Source: Promethearchaeota archaeon
GTDB lineage: Archaea > Asgardarchaeota > Lokiarchaeia > Sigynarchaeales > SOKP01
Reading direction: 5' to 3'
NCBI GenBank assembly: GCA_014730295.1
Contig: WJIN01000264.1
Span: 1-16,938, forward strand
DNA: 16,938 bases
Under the pieces are notes generated by a model. That model was given only the letters and a program-made list of their open reading frames with translations. It ran no database searches and was not told the origin of the DNA. Below are positions 6,576 to 15,271 of the stretch, one piece after another. Positions within the stretch are counted from its first letter, which is position 1; each line of letters opens with the position of its first letter. A program made the position numbers and the translations under genes.

Positions 6576-8597
6576 ATGACAGGAAATCCGTCTAATTTGG
6601 ATACGGGTAAAGTAGAGAAGTCTAAATCTCAACAACTCGTGAATGGAAGATATGATGCTGAAGATATTAAAGTTTTAAAGGGGCTTGAAGGAGTTCGGCG
6701 CAGGCCCGCAATGTATATTGGCGATACGGGAACTAAAGGATTGCATCATCTTATTTTTGAAGTTCTCGATAATTCTGTGGATGAAGCTATCGCGGGATTT
6801 GCTGATTACATTAAAGTCACCTTTTTTGAGGATGGGTCAGTCCAAATAAAGGATAACGGCCGGGGCATTCCGGTTGATAACCATAAAGAATATGGTAAGC
6901 CCGCTGTTGAAGTTATTATGGAACATTTGCATTCGGGGGGTAAATTCGATAATAAAAGCTATAAAATATCGGGAGGTCTTCACGGAGTAGGATTGTCCGT
7001 TGTAAATGCGTTAGCTGAATGGCTGGTCGTAGAAATTAATCGCGATGGTCAGTGTTATAAACAGAGATTTGCCAAGGGGTACAAAGCTTCGGAGCCAGAA
7101 ACAATCCCCTGTGACGAGGATCAACACGGAACGCTTATCAGATTTTTTCCGGATTCAGAAATCTTTACATTTGATAGCGAGGAGGAGGAAACATTTAATT
7201 TTGATACTATTGCGAATCGAATGAGAGAATTAGCTTTTCTCACTCCTCAAGCGAAATTCGAGATTTATAATCGTATAACTGAGGAACGGGAAGTTTTTCA
7301 TTATGAGGGCGGATTAAAAGAGTTTATCAAGCACTTAAATCAAGATAAAAAAACCTTACATAATCAAATAATTCACATTCAAGATAATTTCGAGGAAAAG
7401 GGAGACGTTGTAGAAATCGAAATCGCGATGCAATATACCCAAGGGTATCAGACAAATCTCCTTACGTATTGCAATACCATTAACACTATTGAAGGAGGCA
7501 CGCATCTTACTGGATTTAAGTCCGCATTAACGCGAACGCTAAACTCCTATGTAGAGGAATATATGGCAAAAAAATATCAAAAACATTCCTTAAGTGGCAG
7601 CGACACGAGAGAGGGTCTTTCCGCGGTGATTTCCATTAAACTTCCGGACCCACAATTTGAAAGTCAGACAAAGATTAAATTGGGAAATCCCGAAGCCCGA
7701 CAAGCAGTAAGCCAAGTACTTTCCGATGAGTTAACGAAATTTTTAGAGCAGAATCCAGATGTGGGTCAAAAGATAGTAAAAAAATCGATCGATGCGAAGA
7801 AAGCCCGTGAGGCAGCCAAAAAGGCAAGACAATTAATCCGGCGAAAGTCCGCATTAGATAATGCGCGCATGCCTGGAAAATTAGCAGATTGCTCTTCTAG
7901 TAATCCTGAAGAATGTGAGATTTTTATAGTAGAAGGAGATTCTGCTGGAGGTTCTGCAAAACAAGGCAGAGATCGAACGTATCAAGCTATATTACCTATT
8001 CGGGGTAAGATTCTAAATGTTGAGAAGGCTCGTATTGATAGGATTCTACGTAATAACGAAATTCAAGCCATCATCAAAGCGTTAGGTGTGGGTATCCAAG
8101 GGGTAAGCGAAGAAGATTTTGATATTGAAAAATTACGGTATCATAAGGTAATTATCTTCTGCGATGCGGATGTTGACGGAGCACATATCGAAACACTCTT
8201 ATTAACATTTTTTTTCCGATATATGCGACCACTTATTGATAATGGGAATTTATATGTAGCAGCACCTCCCTTATATAAATTAAGCTATCGTAGTACGGAG
8301 CAATATGTCTATACCGATAAGCAGCGAGATAAGTTAATGGAAGAAATAGTGGACAAGTATAATCTCGAGGATAGAAGCTCTATAAAAATAAAACGATACA
8401 AAGGATTAGGGGAGATGTCTCCCGATGAGCTTTATCGCACTACGATGAATAAAGAAACTCGGATATTAAAACGGGTTGTATACGAAGATCACTTAGAGAC
8501 AGACCAAACCTTTACAAGATTAATGGGTAAAGAAGTCACGCCCAGAAAGAAGTTTATCATTAATAATTATGATGAAGTAAATATATTGGATATTTAA
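6576..8597 (+). CDS. gyrB: DNA gyrase subunit B
   Basis: The ATPase and TOPRIM subunit of type IIA DNA gyrase, which introduces negative supercoils together with GyrA. At 673 residues it has the compact length without the large insert of E. coli GyrB. The GHKL ATPase motifs are present: FEVLDNSVDEA (61-71, catalytic Glu62, Asn66), DNGRGIP (93-99, Asp93) and GGLHGVG (133-139). The transducer domain follows; the TOPRIM domain has EGDSAGGSAKQGRDR (Glu453) and CDADVDGAHI with metal-binding Asp530/532/534; RYKGLGEM (607-614) and TPRKKFI (655-661) close it. The usual Thr before DADVDG is Cys here. About 25 poorly conserved residues precede the core, so a later start cannot be excluded. gyrA follows after 47 bp. 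No Shine-Dalgarno is evident. Confidence 0.97.
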   Translation: MTGNPSNLDTGKVEKSKSQQLVNGRYDAEDIKVLKGLEGVRRRPAMYIGDTGTKGLHHLIFEVLDNSVDEAIAGFADYIKVTFFEDGSVQIKDNGRGIPVDNHKEYGKPAVEVIMEHLHSGGKFDNKSYKISGGLHGVGLSVVNALAEWLVVEINRDGQCYKQRFAKGYKASEPETIPCDEDQHGTLIRFFPDSEIFTFDSEEEETFNFDTIANRMRELAFLTPQAKFEIYNRITEEREVFHYEGGLKEFIKHLNQDKKTLHNQIIHIQDNFEEKGDVVEIEIAMQYTQGYQTNLLTYCNTINTIEGGTHLTGFKSALTRTLNSYVEEYMAKKYQKHSLSGSDTREGLSAVISIKLPDPQFESQTKIKLGNPEARQAVSQVLSDELTKFLEQNPDVGQKIVKKSIDAKKAREAAKKARQLIRRKSALDNARMPGKLADCSSSNPEECEIFIVEGDSAGGSAKQGRDRTYQAILPIRGKILNVEKARIDRILRNNEIQAIIKALGVGIQGVSEEDFDIEKLRYHKVIIFCDADVDGAHIETLLLTFFFRYMRPLIDNGNLYVAAPPLYKLSYRSTEQYVYTDKQRDKLMEEIVDKYNLEDRSSIKIKRYKGLGEMSPDELYRTTMNKETRILKRVVYEDHLETDQTFTRLMGKEVTPRKKFIINNYDEVNILDI

Positions 8598-8644
8598 TTT
8601 GTTTAATTTTAAATTCTAAATTCTATTAATAAGAGTGCGTATTT

Positions 8645-11600
8645 TTGACAACGGAAAATATAAAGGACATTCGACTTAAGGAAGAAATGGAAAACAGCTA
8701 TATCGACTACGCAATGTCGGTGGTGGTTGGGAGGGCAATTCCAGATGTGAGAGACGGACTAAAGCCAGTACACAGACGCATTATTTGGTCTATGACCGAT
8801 AATAGCCATTTCTATAACCGACCGCATGTAAAGTCTGCTAGGATCGTCGGGGATACTTTGGGAAAATACCATCCTCATGGAGATGCGGCTGTGTATAATA
8901 GCTTAGTACGTATGGCGCAAGATTTTTCAATGCGATATCCTTTAATCGATCCACAAGGAAATTTTGGCTCTGTTGATGGGGACCCGCCAGCAGCAATGAG
9001 ATATTGTATTACTGGAGATACACTTTTGCTAACGAGAATTGGATTAATTCCTTTTAAAGAACTTTCTAAATGTATTCAGTATGAAAAATCACTTCATATG
9101 AATAAAAAAGTGTGTGTTCATATAGATGGTCAGACTCAAGAATATAATGATTATAAATATACTGAAAGTAGTGCTTCTGAAGGTTATGAGGCAAATATTG
9201 ATATTGAAATTCTCTCATTTAAAGGCAACACCAATAAGGCTTCGAAATTTTTTGATTCTGGAGTTCATAAAATTATCCAAGTGGTAACAAAACAAGGTTA
9301 TTCAATTAAAGGATCAGAGAATCATCCTATTCTTTGTTGGAGCACGGATAACCGGGGTAAGCCGATTAAACTATGGAAGAAATTAGGAGAGCTCTCACAA
9401 GAGGATATCATAATTCTTAATCGAAAAGGTTTATTTCCAAAAAAGAATTATTCCACAGTCAAACACATTCCAGAAGTAAACTCAAAGAGAAGTGAAGTTA
9501 ATTTTCCAACAGAAGTTACTGAGGATTTGGCATTCACTTTAGGAGCACTTGTAGCTGAAGGGAGTGTTTCAGATACCGAACAACAAAGACTATCCTTTAA
9601 TAATAAAGATTATAAATATTATGAAAAAGTGAAGCAAGGATTGTTTAAGTCCTTTCCGGGGATTTCCGTCTACGAAAGGGACGAATATAAAGGTTGGAAG
9701 GAATTTTCACTCCACTACAGAGATGTTCTTGATTTTTTATATAGTATTGGATTATCTCCGGTTAAATCTGATGCGAAAGAAATTCCATTTTCGATATTGA
9801 GATCAAGTAAATCAGTCATCGCTTCCTTTTTACGAGGTTTGTTTGAGGGAGATGGATCAATTCAAATTGCTACTGACCCCAGACATGGAGGTAAATCATC
9901 AAATTTGACCTATATATCAAAAAGCGTTAAATTACTTCGTCAATTGAAAATCGTTCTACTGAATTTTGGAATTATGACGAGTCATCTTATTCTGGATCCC
10001 AGAAGTGATACATATCGAATAACTATACTTGGGATGGATTCTAAACTAAAATTTGTTAACCAGATTGGTTTTTTTTCTAAACGAAAAAATAAGAAACTTG
10101 AAAAAATTCGAACCATTGATAAAACAAGACTCAGTAAGACTGACTTCATCCCTTATCTTAGTAATTATTTTAGAAATAAGTATAATTACCGATTTAATGA
10201 ATATTTCCAAAAACAAAATATTGATCGATACAACTCACTTAGAAATAAAATTAATTATATTCAAACCTTGGTAGAAAAAGAAGATGTGTTATTACTAGAA
10301 GAAATTATAGCTAATAATTATTTATTCCAAGAAATCAAGTCAATTAAAAGTCTCCCTGAAGAACGTGTGTATTCAATTCGAGTTGATTCAGAGTGTCATT
10401 CTTTCATAGCAAACGGTTTTATTAATCATAATACGGAAGCACGCATGTCTCGTATCGCAAATGAGATAGTAGAAGATATTGATCGAGACACGGTTGATTT
10501 TCAACCAAACTTTGATAATAGTTTGGAAGAACCTGAATATTTACCGTCGAAGCTTCCGAATGTATTAATAAATGGCACGAAAGGAATTGCGGTGGGAATG
10601 TCCACTTCAATGGCACCACATAATTTAATAGAAGTATGTCAAGGAATTATCTCTACTATTGACAATCCCGATATCTCAATTGAGGAATTGATGGAGATTA
10701 TCAAGGGTCCCGATTTCCCAACAGGGGGGATAATTACAAATACCAATGGTATCTATAATGCCTATTCAACGGGAACTGGTCGAATCCCAATTAAGGGGAA
10801 AGTTGAGTTAGAAGAAAAGGGGAATAAAAGAAGGTTAATCATCACTGAAATTCCCTATCTGCTCAATAAATCCTCTCTTATCGAGCAAATTGCAAATTTA
10901 ATTAAGGAAGGCGTTATTAAGGATGTATCCGATATGAGAGACGAATCTGACAGGAGGGGGATGCGTATAGTATTAGATTTGACCCGTAAAGCCCAGCCAA
11001 AGATTATTGAAAATGTTCTCTATAAGCGTTCACGCTTGTTTACCAGCTTTAGCATTATCAACTTGGTGTTGATTAATGGTGGCAAGCAACCCAAGATCCT
11101 TACCTTAAAGGAAATGATTCAAGAGTACATCAACCATCGATTAGATATCGTGTATCGGAGAAATCAATATGAACTTAAGAAAGCCAAAAAACGACTTCAT
11201 AAGGTCGAAGGGCTTATTATCGCGTTAAAAGACATTGATAACGTGGTAAACATCATAAAAGGAGCTGCCGACAGAAATGACGCCGAACAAAAGTTAATTG
11301 ACAAATACGAGCTCTCGGAGATACAAGTCAAAGCAATTTTAAGCATGCCTCTCTCACGCCTTACAAATTTAGAGCAGCAAAAATTATTTGATGAGAAAAA
11401 AGAGCTAAAGGCAAATATCAAAGAATTTGAAGATATACTGGCAAGCAAGCAGCGAAGGCTCGACATTATCAAACAAGAACTCGCCGAAATAAGTAAAACG
11501 TATGGCGATGAAAGGAGAACACAAATTATTGAGCAAACAGCAATAAAGGACATTTCTAAAATAGATTTAATTAAAAAAGAGCCCACCATTGTCATTTTTA

Positions 11601-12499
11601 CGAAAAATCATTACATCAAACGGATTTCAATAAAAGAGTATAGAACGCAAAATCGAGGGGGACGAGGGAAAAAAGGAATGGAAGTGGATGATGAAGATTT
11701 TATTAATGATTTATTTGTGTGTTCCACTCATGATACGATCCTTTTCTTTACCTCCAAAGGGCGCATCTACTCAATTAGATGTTTTGAAATTCCCCAACAA
11801 ACCCGTACCGCAAAAGGGAAACCCGTCATAAATATTATTAAATTACGGGAAGATGAGGAGATCTCAGAGATGATCCCGATTAATAATTTTAACACCGATG
11901 ACAGGCTTATAATGGTTACCAAGAACGGGACGGTCAAAAAGATTAGATTAAAAATGTTCTCAAACGTGCAGAGTACTGGTATTCGGGCACAACGGATTAG
12001 GAAGGATGATAAATTAGTGAGTGTGAAAAAGCTTTCTAATGAGCTACAAGATATTTTTATCGCGACGAAAAAGGGATATGCGATTCGATTTGATGAGTCA
12101 GAATTGCGGGATTTGGGAAGAAATGCGATTGGTGTCCGAGGAGCTGATCTTCGGGAGGGTGATGAAGTTGTTGATTCATTGCTCGTGACAGATGATGATA
12201 TAGTGCTAACCATTACCGAAAAGGGAAATGGCCAACGGACCTATATCAAGGAATATCGGAAGACGGGACGTGCTGCGAAAGGTGTGAAAAATATTAGCTT
12301 AAGCGAGGATGACCAGGTGATTGCGGTTCGGATTGCTAAGGAAAAAGATCTTATCGTGGGAACGGAGCAAGGTCAAGTGATTAGGGTACCTGTAGAATCA
12401 ATTCGGATCACTCACAGGAAGGCTAAGGGCGTTCGAGTCATTAATCTCTATGAAGATGATTCGGTCTCGGCCATAGGTAAATGTGCCAAAAAAATTTAG
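8645..12499 (+). CDS. gyrA: DNA gyrase subunit A precursor with intein
   Basis: The breakage-rejoining subunit of DNA gyrase. The 1284-codon frame encodes an 808-residue extein split by a 476-residue intein (residues 121-596). The N-part has SYIDYAMSVVVGRAIPDVRD, KYHPHGDAAVYN and GDPPAAMRY, ending in catalytic Tyr120; the C-part resumes TEARMSRIA. Then come the tower and coiled-coil region, a GyrA-box QNRGGRGKKG (1002-1011) and a six-bladed C-terminal wrapping domain with repeated GxxxxxI..REGDEV-like turns. The GyrA-box marks it as gyrase, not topoisomerase IV. The start is TTG 8645, because no ATG precedes the core and an in-frame TAA lies at 8630-8632. The stop is TAG. Residues matching E. 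coli Ser83/Asp87 are Ala81/Asn85. Activity requires splicing. Confidence 0.97.
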   Translation: MTTENIKDIRLKEEMENSYIDYAMSVVVGRAIPDVRDGLKPVHRRIIWSMTDNSHFYNRPHVKSARIVGDTLGKYHPHGDAAVYNSLVRMAQDFSMRYPLIDPQGNFGSVDGDPPAAMRYCITGDTLLLTRIGLIPFKELSKCIQYEKSLHMNKKVCVHIDGQTQEYNDYKYTESSASEGYEANIDIEILSFKGNTNKASKFFDSGVHKIIQVVTKQGYSIKGSENHPILCWSTDNRGKPIKLWKKLGELSQEDIIILNRKGLFPKKNYSTVKHIPEVNSKRSEVNFPTEVTEDLAFTLGALVAEGSVSDTEQQRLSFNNKDYKYYEKVKQGLFKSFPGISVYERDEYKGWKEFSLHYRDVLDFLYSIGLSPVKSDAKEIPFSILRSSKSVIASFLRGLFEGDGSIQIATDPRHGGKSSNLTYISKSVKLLRQLKIVLLNFGIMTSHLILDPRSDTYRITILGMDSKLKFVNQIGFFSKRKNKKLEKIRTIDKTRLSKTDFIPYLSNYFRNKYNYRFNEYFQKQNIDRYNSLRNKINYIQTLVEKEDVLLLEEIIANNYLFQEIKSIKSLPEERVYSIRVDSECHSFIANGFINHNTEARMSRIANEIVEDIDRDTVDFQPNFDNSLEEPEYLPSKLPNVLINGTKGIAVGMSTSMAPHNLIEVCQGIISTIDNPDISIEELMEIIKGPDFPTGGIITNTNGIYNAYSTGTGRIPIKGKVELEEKGNKRRLIITEIPYLLNKSSLIEQIANLIKEGVIKDVSDMRDESDRRGMRIVLDLTRKAQPKIIENVLYKRSRLFTSFSIINLVLINGGKQPKILTLKEMIQEYINHRLDIVYRRNQYELKKAKKRLHKVEGLIIALKDIDNVVNIIKGAADRNDAEQKLIDKYELSEIQVKAILSMPLSRLTNLEQQKLFDEKKELKANIKEFEDILASKQRRLDIIKQELAEISKTYGDERRTQIIEQTAIKDISKIDLIKKEPTIVIFTKNHYIKRISIKEYRTQNRGGRGKKGMEVDDEDFINDLFVCSTHDTILFFTSKGRIYSIRCFEIPQQTRTAKGKPVINIIKLREDEEISEMIPINNFNTDDRLIMVTKNGTVKKIRLKMFSNVQSTGIRAQRIRKDDKLVSVKKLSNELQDIFIATKKGYAIRFDESELRDLGRNAIGVRGADLREGDEVVDSLLVTDDDIVLTITEKGNGQRTYIKEYRKTGRAAKGVKNISLSEDDQVIAVRIAKEKDLIVGTEQGQVIRVPVESIRITHRKAKGVRVINLYEDDSVSAIGKCAKKI
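9005..10432 (+). mobile_element. GyrA intein with LAGLIDADG homing endonuclease
   Basis: The intein begins at Cys121 (CITGDTLLLT, block A) and ends at Asn596 (GFINHN, block G) before Thr597, i.e. Tyr120-[intein]-Thr597. Block B is GSENHPIL with its His, and block F is RVYSIRVDSECHSFIANG. Cys1, the penultimate His595, Asn596 and Thr+1 are all present, so standard splicing is expected. The endonuclease domain has LGALVAEGS (299-307, Glu305) and FLRGLFEGDGS (395-405, Asp403) as its two LAGLIDADG helices, followed by the usual S..L...LLNFGI segment. It looks complete and probably active. The start CITGD, the HN end and the site match the well-known mycobacterial GyrA intein position, so this is the same allelic insertion site. 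Confidence 0.93.
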
Positions 12500-12701
12500 G
12501 TATTGAAAATTATTACTTTTCTTCTTATAAACAACTTTTTCTATCAATTTTATAGAGGGTTTTTCAACTTTAATTATATCTAATCCCACCCATAGTCATC
12601 ATTATTTTTTTTACATCTGATCTAATTTTAAAAGATTTAATTATCAGAAGGATCTATTATAATCCAATTATCGTTTTTTTTGAACTTCAATAAAGAAAAA
12701 A

Positions 12702-13934
12702 ATGACTCCTCCGAATGAATTAGTTGAAGCAATTTCTCAAGATGAGCAAATTATCTATTTTTCCGGAAAACTAGAAAATAAACAAACCACACATAATTAT
12801 GTTAAACTGTCGTTAATTTTAGCTATTTTTCTTTTCATAATATTCGAAATTACTTTTAATTTAACTTTCATTGACCAATTTGAAGAATGGTATGAATTCG
12901 TTTTTTTGCTGTTTCCATTTCTCTTTTTTTTAATCCCAATTGTTTTGTATATAAGCAGAGATAAAAACTACAAATATTTTTCCATAACGGATAAAAGCAT
13001 TTATGTTTTGGAGTATCAAAAATATCATAATCAATATGTTCCTAATGTATATAAAATAGCTTTGAGCGGGATACGAGGTTTTTCATATCTTCCCTATAAC
13101 AAAGATAAGGACCTCGGAGGACTTGTACTGATTGAGAAGAACACTGAAAGAGCTCCCAGATATAAACCTTCAAAAAATATTTATTCCTTACCAAATATCA
13201 CCCATTTCACCTCATTTCAGATGCTTTTCGAGTCCACTCTGTATGAATATGGAGAAATTGAAGAGAAATGGAAAAAATTAATGGCAAATAATGGATTGAA
13301 GGAGCCTATCGAAATTCAAATCTCACAGACTCGGTTAGATGAGATAAAATCACGTATTAAACGCTACATTGTATATTTGATTGTCCTTCCAATAATGTCT
13401 TTTCTTCCAATATTGCTAAGAATTTTTCAGATTTCTCTTTTCAGCATTCTTGGGGTACTATTAGAAATTATTATCTACATCATACTAATGATTGTATCTG
13501 CATCAATTATAGGAATATATCTGTGGAATATCTATTATTTTAACGCAAGAGCTAAACCACAACATGCTATATTGAGACTTGGTAATAATAACATCTTTGT
13601 TCAACTTAATTCAGAAAAGTTCATTGAAAAAACTGATACCACATCTATAACTTATACATCATTAAGAGGTGTTTTATCATTACTAAAATCCCAAAATATC
13701 TGGGAAAATTGGTATGATAGTATTGTGATTAAACCAACTTCCACCTCAAACAACAATTTTTTCTTTGGTCCGATAGAGAATTTTTCACTTAATTTCGAAC
13801 TTACACTGTATTATCTACTCCTCTCAAAAGCTCGTGAAGGAAGGTTATACGGAAAAACTAAAATTCTTGACTATAAAGCAGAAAGAGAAGAAATAATCGA
13901 TTTCGAAGAGAAGGTTCGATTCCAAAACTATTGA
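12702..13934 (+). CDS. Membrane protein with two PH-like domains
   Basis: A 410-residue protein built of two similar halves. Each half has a pair of membrane helices (about 35-57 and 66-84; 222-243 and 246-277) followed by a cytoplasmic beta-rich domain (about 90-175 and 288-375). The first, YFSITDKSIYVLEYQKY then IALSGIRGFSYL, has the bacterial PH (YdbS/bPH2) look. The second, ILRLGNNNIFVQLNS then ITYTSLRGVLSLL, repeats the pattern weakly. Such proteins act at the membrane in ways still unclear. The N-terminal QDEQIIYFSGKLEN also resembles the lead-in of bPH proteins. ATG start, TGA stop, no Shine-Dalgarno seen. It follows gyrA on the same strand after about 200 A/T-rich bases and probably has its own promoter. 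Confidence 0.6.
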   Translation: MTPPNELVEAISQDEQIIYFSGKLENKQTTHNYVKLSLILAIFLFIIFEITFNLTFIDQFEEWYEFVFLLFPFLFFLIPIVLYISRDKNYKYFSITDKSIYVLEYQKYHNQYVPNVYKIALSGIRGFSYLPYNKDKDLGGLVLIEKNTERAPRYKPSKNIYSLPNITHFTSFQMLFESTLYEYGEIEEKWKKLMANNGLKEPIEIQISQTRLDEIKSRIKRYIVYLIVLPIMSFLPILLRIFQISLFSILGVLLEIIIYIILMIVSASIIGIYLWNIYYFNARAKPQHAILRLGNNNIFVQLNSEKFIEKTDTTSITYTSLRGVLSLLKSQNIWENWYDSIVIKPTSTSNNNFFFGPIENFSLNFELTLYYLLLSKAREGRLYGKTKILDYKAEREEIIDFEEKVRFQNY

Positions 13935-14046
13935 GAAATCCTTCAAATGTGGGTTATTAAAGAGGATAGCAATATATTTGAAAAAATTTTATAACAAAAG
14001 AAAACATAATAAAAAAAAATCAAGAATCAACTAATAATATATTAAA

Positions 14047-14051
14047 AGGAG
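14047..14051 (+). promoter_or_regulatory. Shine-Dalgarno site of the phosphodiesterase gene
   Basis: AGGAG lies 10 bases before ATG 14062. It fixes the start, because the nearer ATG at 14053 is followed in its frame by a stop after three codons. It is one of the few good Shine-Dalgarno sites in the window; most genes here lack one. Confidence 0.7.
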
Positions 14052-14061
14052 TTATGCATAT

Positions 14062-14589
14062 ATGAATGAAAATTCGAGGAAATTAATTATTATTGGAGTT
14101 ATTTCCGATACCCATATCCCCTCCCGCACTTCAGAAATACCCTCACAAATCATAGAGGAGTTTAAAAAACGAAATGTAGATTTTATCTTTCATTTGGGGG
14201 ACTACACAGAACTGGACGTCTATGAACGACTTAAAGAGATGTTTGGTGAAGAGAAGGTTATTGGTATTTCTGGTAATATGGATGGGAATGAGGTAAATAG
14301 TACTCTGCCTACGACTCGAGAGTTGGAACTAATGGGATATAAGATCTTTCTCACACACGGAAGTGGCGGTCCGAATAGAATTATCAAGCGATTAAATCGA
14401 GACCATGATTTATCGACCTATGATATCGTAATATTCGGACATGTTCATAAACCAATCAATGAAAAGCATAATGGAATCTTGTATCTAAACCCAGGTACAC
14501 CCACCGATAAAAGATTTACTGACATGAATACTTATGGGATTTTAATACTTTCACCCGACGGGGCTAATTTCGAAATTATACAACTATAA
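14062..14589 (+). CDS. YfcE/MJ0936-family metallophosphoesterase
   Basis: A 175-residue calcineurin-like phosphodiesterase of the small YfcE/MJ0936 type. Metal and catalytic residues are all visible: SDTH (Asp16, His18), HLGD (Asp47), GNMD (Asn72), THG (His99) and GHVH (His127, His129), with the family's NPGT turn at 143-146. It is expected to be cytosolic, to use two metal ions (often Mn or Ni) and to cleave phosphodiesters in vitro; the natural substrate of the archaeal members is unsettled. Length is usual. It stands alone with its own Shine-Dalgarno, between the PH-like membrane protein and the zinc-ribbon protein. Confidence 0.93.
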   Translation: MNENSRKLIIIGVISDTHIPSRTSEIPSQIIEEFKKRNVDFIFHLGDYTELDVYERLKEMFGEEKVIGISGNMDGNEVNSTLPTTRELELMGYKIFLTHGSGGPNRIIKRLNRDHDLSTYDIVIFGHVHKPINEKHNGILYLNPGTPTDKRFTDMNTYGILILSPDGANFEIIQL

Positions 14590-14756
14590 TGAAGCTATAT
14601 AAAATCTTAACGGCAATAATATTTCAACCAATCTCGGACTAATTTTTTAATTCAAGCCATTTTAGATTTGTATTGTACAATTATTAATTTTTTTTTTTAG
14701 AAAGATATTTTATATATTCCATAAAATCTAACAAAATTTCCATTTTAAATAGAAAA

Positions 14757-15095
14757 ATGGTATTCCAATTTCCCGATATGGGAGACATATTTGGTGATAT
14801 CTTTGATCCATTCTTTATATTTTTCATTATTATCATTATAATCGGTGTCGCGATATTTATCATCGTCCTTGTATTCATATTTAAAATGTTTTTTAGTAGT
14901 AGTGAAGATGATAAAACATCAACTTCAAAAGGATCTCAAGAAAATCCATATCTCGTAAAAACCAAAACCAATCGAGATAACACCCCAGAAAAAAGTAATG
15001 AAAAAAATACTAAGACTTCTATTTGCCAATACTGTGGCTCAAAAGTTGATCCAAAGCAAAAATTTTGCTCAAACTGTGGGTCTACGCTAGAGTAA
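14757..15095 (+). CDS. Single-helix membrane protein with C-terminal zinc ribbon
   Basis: A 112-residue protein: a short Asp/Phe-rich N-terminus (GDIFGDIFDPFF), one long hydrophobic helix at about 18-46, a polar Ser/Lys/Asn linker, and a C-terminal zinc ribbon with CQYCGS and CSNCGS (Cys90, 93, 104, 107). Such anchored ribbons are frequent in Asgard and other archaea and are thought to mediate contacts with other proteins or nucleic acid. ATG start without a Shine-Dalgarno; TAA stop. The next gene is convergent, with about 175 A/T-rich bases between. Role unknown. Confidence 0.75.
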   Translation: MVFQFPDMGDIFGDIFDPFFIFFIIIIIIGVAIFIIVLVFIFKMFFSSSEDDKTSTSKGSQENPYLVKTKTNRDNTPEKSNEKNTKTSICQYCGSKVDPKQKFCSNCGSTLE

Positions 15096-15271
15096 TTTTT
15101 TCTAATTTTTTCATTTAATTTTTAATTCAAATTGTAATGCTATCCATTGAAATTGACTTCTATATTTCAAAATTCCAAACAAAAAAAAATTCAATTTTCT
15201 AAATTATATTCAATATATGATTTAAGGTAAATTTCTAAACATAAAAATGAAAAAAATTTAGTAAAGATAAG

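Noticed and set aside
10053..10274. 73-codon plus-strand frame within the intein
   Set aside because: Out of frame with the intein, and no independent motif.
11197..12213. Long minus-strand frames (132 and 148 codons) opposite gyrA
   Set aside because: Ser/Leu-rich antisense shadows of the GyrA coiled-coil and C-terminal domain; the sense strand has clear GyrA motifs.
8645..12499. Topoisomerase IV ParC as an alternative to GyrA
   Set aside because: A GyrA-box (QNRGGRGKKG) and a complete wrapping domain are present.
12398..12589. 63-codon minus-strand frame at the end of gyrA
   Set aside because: Mostly antisense to the conserved last blade of GyrA, with no motif of its own.
14684..14878. 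64-codon minus-strand frame
   Set aside because: Antisense to the start of the membrane zinc-ribbon gene, with repetitive Ile/Met/Asn content only.
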